Below, piece after piece: positions 62,490-64,000 of a stretch of 64,000 nt of DNA (positions are counted from its first letter, which is position 1; each line of letters opens with the position of its first letter). Under the pieces are notes generated by a model. The model was given only the letters and a program-made list of their open reading frames with translations, ran no database searches and was not told where the DNA came from. Source of the stretch: Myxococcales bacterium UBA1238 (GTDB lineage: Bacteria; Myxococcota_A; Bradymonadia; UBA7976; UBA1532); NCBI GenBank assembly GCA_002309015.1, contig DBWM01000025.1, positions 6,255 through 70,254 of the forward strand, written 5' to 3'. Made by a program: the position numbers and the translations under genes.

Positions 62490-63815
62490 TTATGCCTCAG
62501 CAGATTCGGTTTGGCCAAAAGGCGCATCGCGCGGAATCAGCGTGATGTTGGCTTTGCTGACCAGGAATTCGATGACCTTCTCGTGGCGCATGGCGCGGCG
62601 AATCTGAGCGCGGCGAGCGGGATCTTCGTACATGTTGCGGATGGCAGCGGCGTATTTGCCCATGGTGCTGGCCATCTGGTTGACGCGATGGCGGACTTCG
62701 TTGTCGGTCACTGTGATGTTTTCGTGATCCGCAAACGCGTCGATCACCATTTCTGCGCGCGCTTCATTCAGGGCTTCAGCCTCGAGCTCTGCAGTCGCGT
62801 TCTTCGCTTCGGTGTCGGCTTCTTCCATGCTCTTGCCGCTTTGGATCAGGCTGCGGACCTTTTCGCGGCGCTTTTCTTCGACGCTGTCGGCCAGGAAGGG
62901 CGCGGGAACGGGAATCTGATAGAGTTCGCCGAGCTTTTTGCGAAGGTTCTTGCGCAGCTCTTCTTCGGTGGCGTGCGCCTGGCGGGCGGTCAGTCCGTCG
63001 CGGATGCTCTCGCGCAGTTGATCCATGTCGCGGGCGCCCAGAGGCTTGGTGATCGCATCGCCTTCCTCTGCGGGCACGAGCTTCTTGATCGCGTTGATTT
63101 TACAAGCAAAAACAGCGGGTTTACCGGCCAGGTTCTTGGCGTGGTATTCCTTCGGGAAGTCGATCTTGATGTCGAAGCTGTCGCCCACCTTGTGGCCGAT
63201 GATCTGGTCTTCAAAGCCGGGGAGCAGGCTGCTGGCGCCGAGTTCGATCGCTTCGTTTTTGCCGGTGCCGCCCTCAAAGGGCACGTCGTAAATGGATCCT
63301 GCGTAATCCATCATGACGGTGTGGCCGTTGGCTGCGGTCGTTTCGGGATCGTCGACGTCGATCAGCGTGCCAAAGCGCTTCTTCAGGGTGTCGATTTCGG
63401 CGTCGATGGCGGCGTCGGCGATCTTCCAGTCGATGCGCTCAAGTTCGATTTCGTGGGGATCGCGGAGTTCGATTTCGGGCAGGCAGCTGGTCTTGATGGT
63501 GACCGTGTAGTCTTTGCCCATTTGCGCAGGCTTGGCGTCGACTTCGGGGTCGCCCACCGGACGCACCTTGGCATCGTCGAGCATGCATTTCCATGCGAGA
63601 TTGATCAGATCCTGGCTGACTTCGTTGGTCGCTTGCTGACCGTAACGCTTTTGCAGATGGCTCATGGGCACGTGGCCAGCACGAAAACCGGGCAAAGAAG
63701 CGTGAGCAGCGATGTCTTTGTAAACGCGTGAGAAGACCGAATTGACTCGCGAAGCGGGCACGACGATCTGAATACGCTTTTCGGTTGGATTAAGTTCTTC
63801 GACCTCGAAATGCAT
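62490..63815 (-). CDS. tig: trigger factor
   Basis: 441 residues. Ribosome-associated chaperone. N-terminal ribosome-binding signature with LPGFRAGHVPMSHLQKRYG (the GFRxGxxP motif), a PPIase-like middle (VMMDYAGSI, EGGTGKNEAIELGASSLLPGF) and a helical C-terminal domain. First of tig-clpP-clpX-lon. ATG at 63815 preceded by a modest site. Confidence 0.95.
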   Translation of the reverse strand: MHFEVEELNPTEKRIQIVVPASRVNSVFSRVYKDIAAHASLPGFRAGHVPMSHLQKRYGQQATNEVSQDLINLAWKCMLDDAKVRPVGDPEVDAKPAQMGKDYTVTIKTSCLPEIELRDPHEIELERIDWKIADAAIDAEIDTLKKRFGTLIDVDDPETTAANGHTVMMDYAGSIYDVPFEGGTGKNEAIELGASSLLPGFEDQIIGHKVGDSFDIKIDFPKEYHAKNLAGKPAVFACKINAIKKLVPAEEGDAITKPLGARDMDQLRESIRDGLTARQAHATEEELRKNLRKKLGELYQIPVPAPFLADSVEEKRREKVRSLIQSGKSMEEADTEAKNATAELEAEALNEARAEMVIDAFADHENITVTDNEVRHRVNQMASTMGKYAAAIRNMYEDPARRAQIRRAMRHEKVIEFLVSKANITLIPRDAPFGQTESAEA

Positions 63816-63889
63816 GGTCTTTCATTCCGGAGCAAGTCCGGTCCTGGCGGGTTGATAGAGAAGTTTATGAGAGACGGGCATTGCGCAGA

Positions 63890-63970
63890 TGCGAGGAGGG
63901 GGGATCGAACCCCCATGGTATAACCGCTGGAACCTAAATCCAGTGCGTCTGCCAATTCCGCCATCCTCGC
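63890..63970 (-). tRNA. tRNA-Leu (anticodon TAG)
   Basis: Acceptor GCGAGGA pairs with TCCTCGC; anticodon loop TTTAGGT (TAG), variable arm of class II length, T-arm GGGGGTTCGATCCCCCC. Discriminator A. No CCA. Confidence 0.93.
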
Positions 63971-63978
63971 AGAGAATG

Positions 63979-64000
63979 TGGGCTATGAAGGAATCGAACC
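63979..64000 (-). tRNA. 3' end of a tRNA cut by the window edge
   Basis: On the minus strand a T-arm (GG-TTCGATT-CCTTC) followed by ATAGCCC, nine bases from tRNA-Leu, looks like the last part of a tRNA with acceptor GGGCTAT. Anticodon lies outside the window. Confidence 0.75.

Noticed and set aside
62319..63731. A 470-residue open frame on the plus strand
   Set aside because: Antisense to tig and clpP. Its composition is that expected from the opposite strand of a GC-rich gene, and there is no ribosome site.

Overview
The window reads as a chromosomal segment of a GC-rich, Gram-negative bacterium of the Myxococcota/Bradymonadia kind (former Deltaproteobacteria). This is inferred from an MglB-MglA polarity pair with the myxobacterial-type P-loop, a zinc-finger/GYF/TPR membrane protein resembling gliding-motility scaffolds, a HEAT-like/degenerate HD-GYP pair, many Asp-rich lipoproteins, and outer-membrane and lipopolysaccharide-type enzymes. 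Most of the window is housekeeping. No insertion sequence, prophage, integrase or CRISPR array was seen.

Layout. 1-8.9 kb: cell-envelope genes (partial lipoprotein, coiled-coil protein, outer-membrane barrel, VKOR-DsbA fusion, Gfo/Idh/MocA oxidoreductase, M23 peptidase), a cytoplasmic protein made of four ~91-residue repeats, and serC. 9.3-13.2 kb: a Rep/UvrD helicase diverging from etfBA. 13.2-23.1 kb: a compact co-directional locus that looks like a RiPP (modified peptide) system: PqqD-like protein, 2375-residue Ig-like/FG-GAP surface protein, a 56-residue precursor-like peptide, HprK-like kinase, radical SAM/SPASM enzyme and S24/S26-type peptidase. 23.2-28.5 kb: RNase G, J-domain protein, hexapeptide acyltransferase, PBP1A. 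28.6-32.7 kb: the zinc-finger/GYF/TPR protein.

32.8-39.4 kb is an information-processing block: serS, four tRNA-Ser isoacceptors, tRNA-Arg(ACG), tadA (the deaminase that acts on that tRNA-Arg), SRP RNA, dnaX, ybaB, recR, then mglB-mglA. 39.5-51.7 kb mixes a DUF547 protein, a response regulator, a flippase, ssb, a PcnB-like polymerase, lipoproteins, the HEAT/HD-GYP pair, a tail-anchored protein, a small roadblock-like protein and a Trm112-like protein. 51.8-58.1 kb holds ftsK, tRNA-Asp, two tandem paralogous endonuclease/phosphatase lipoproteins and tRNA-Val. 58.1-64 kb is the classical proteostasis cluster tig-clpP-clpX-lon on the minus strand, preceded by tRNA-Leu and the edge of another tRNA.

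The most novel-looking part is 13.2-23.1 kb. Its genes are spaced or overlapped as one operon and contain every element expected of a radical-SAM peptide-modification pathway: leader-recognition protein, substrate, kinase-like enzyme, radical SAM enzyme and protease. A giant secreted repeat protein is embedded in it, which is not a standard component.
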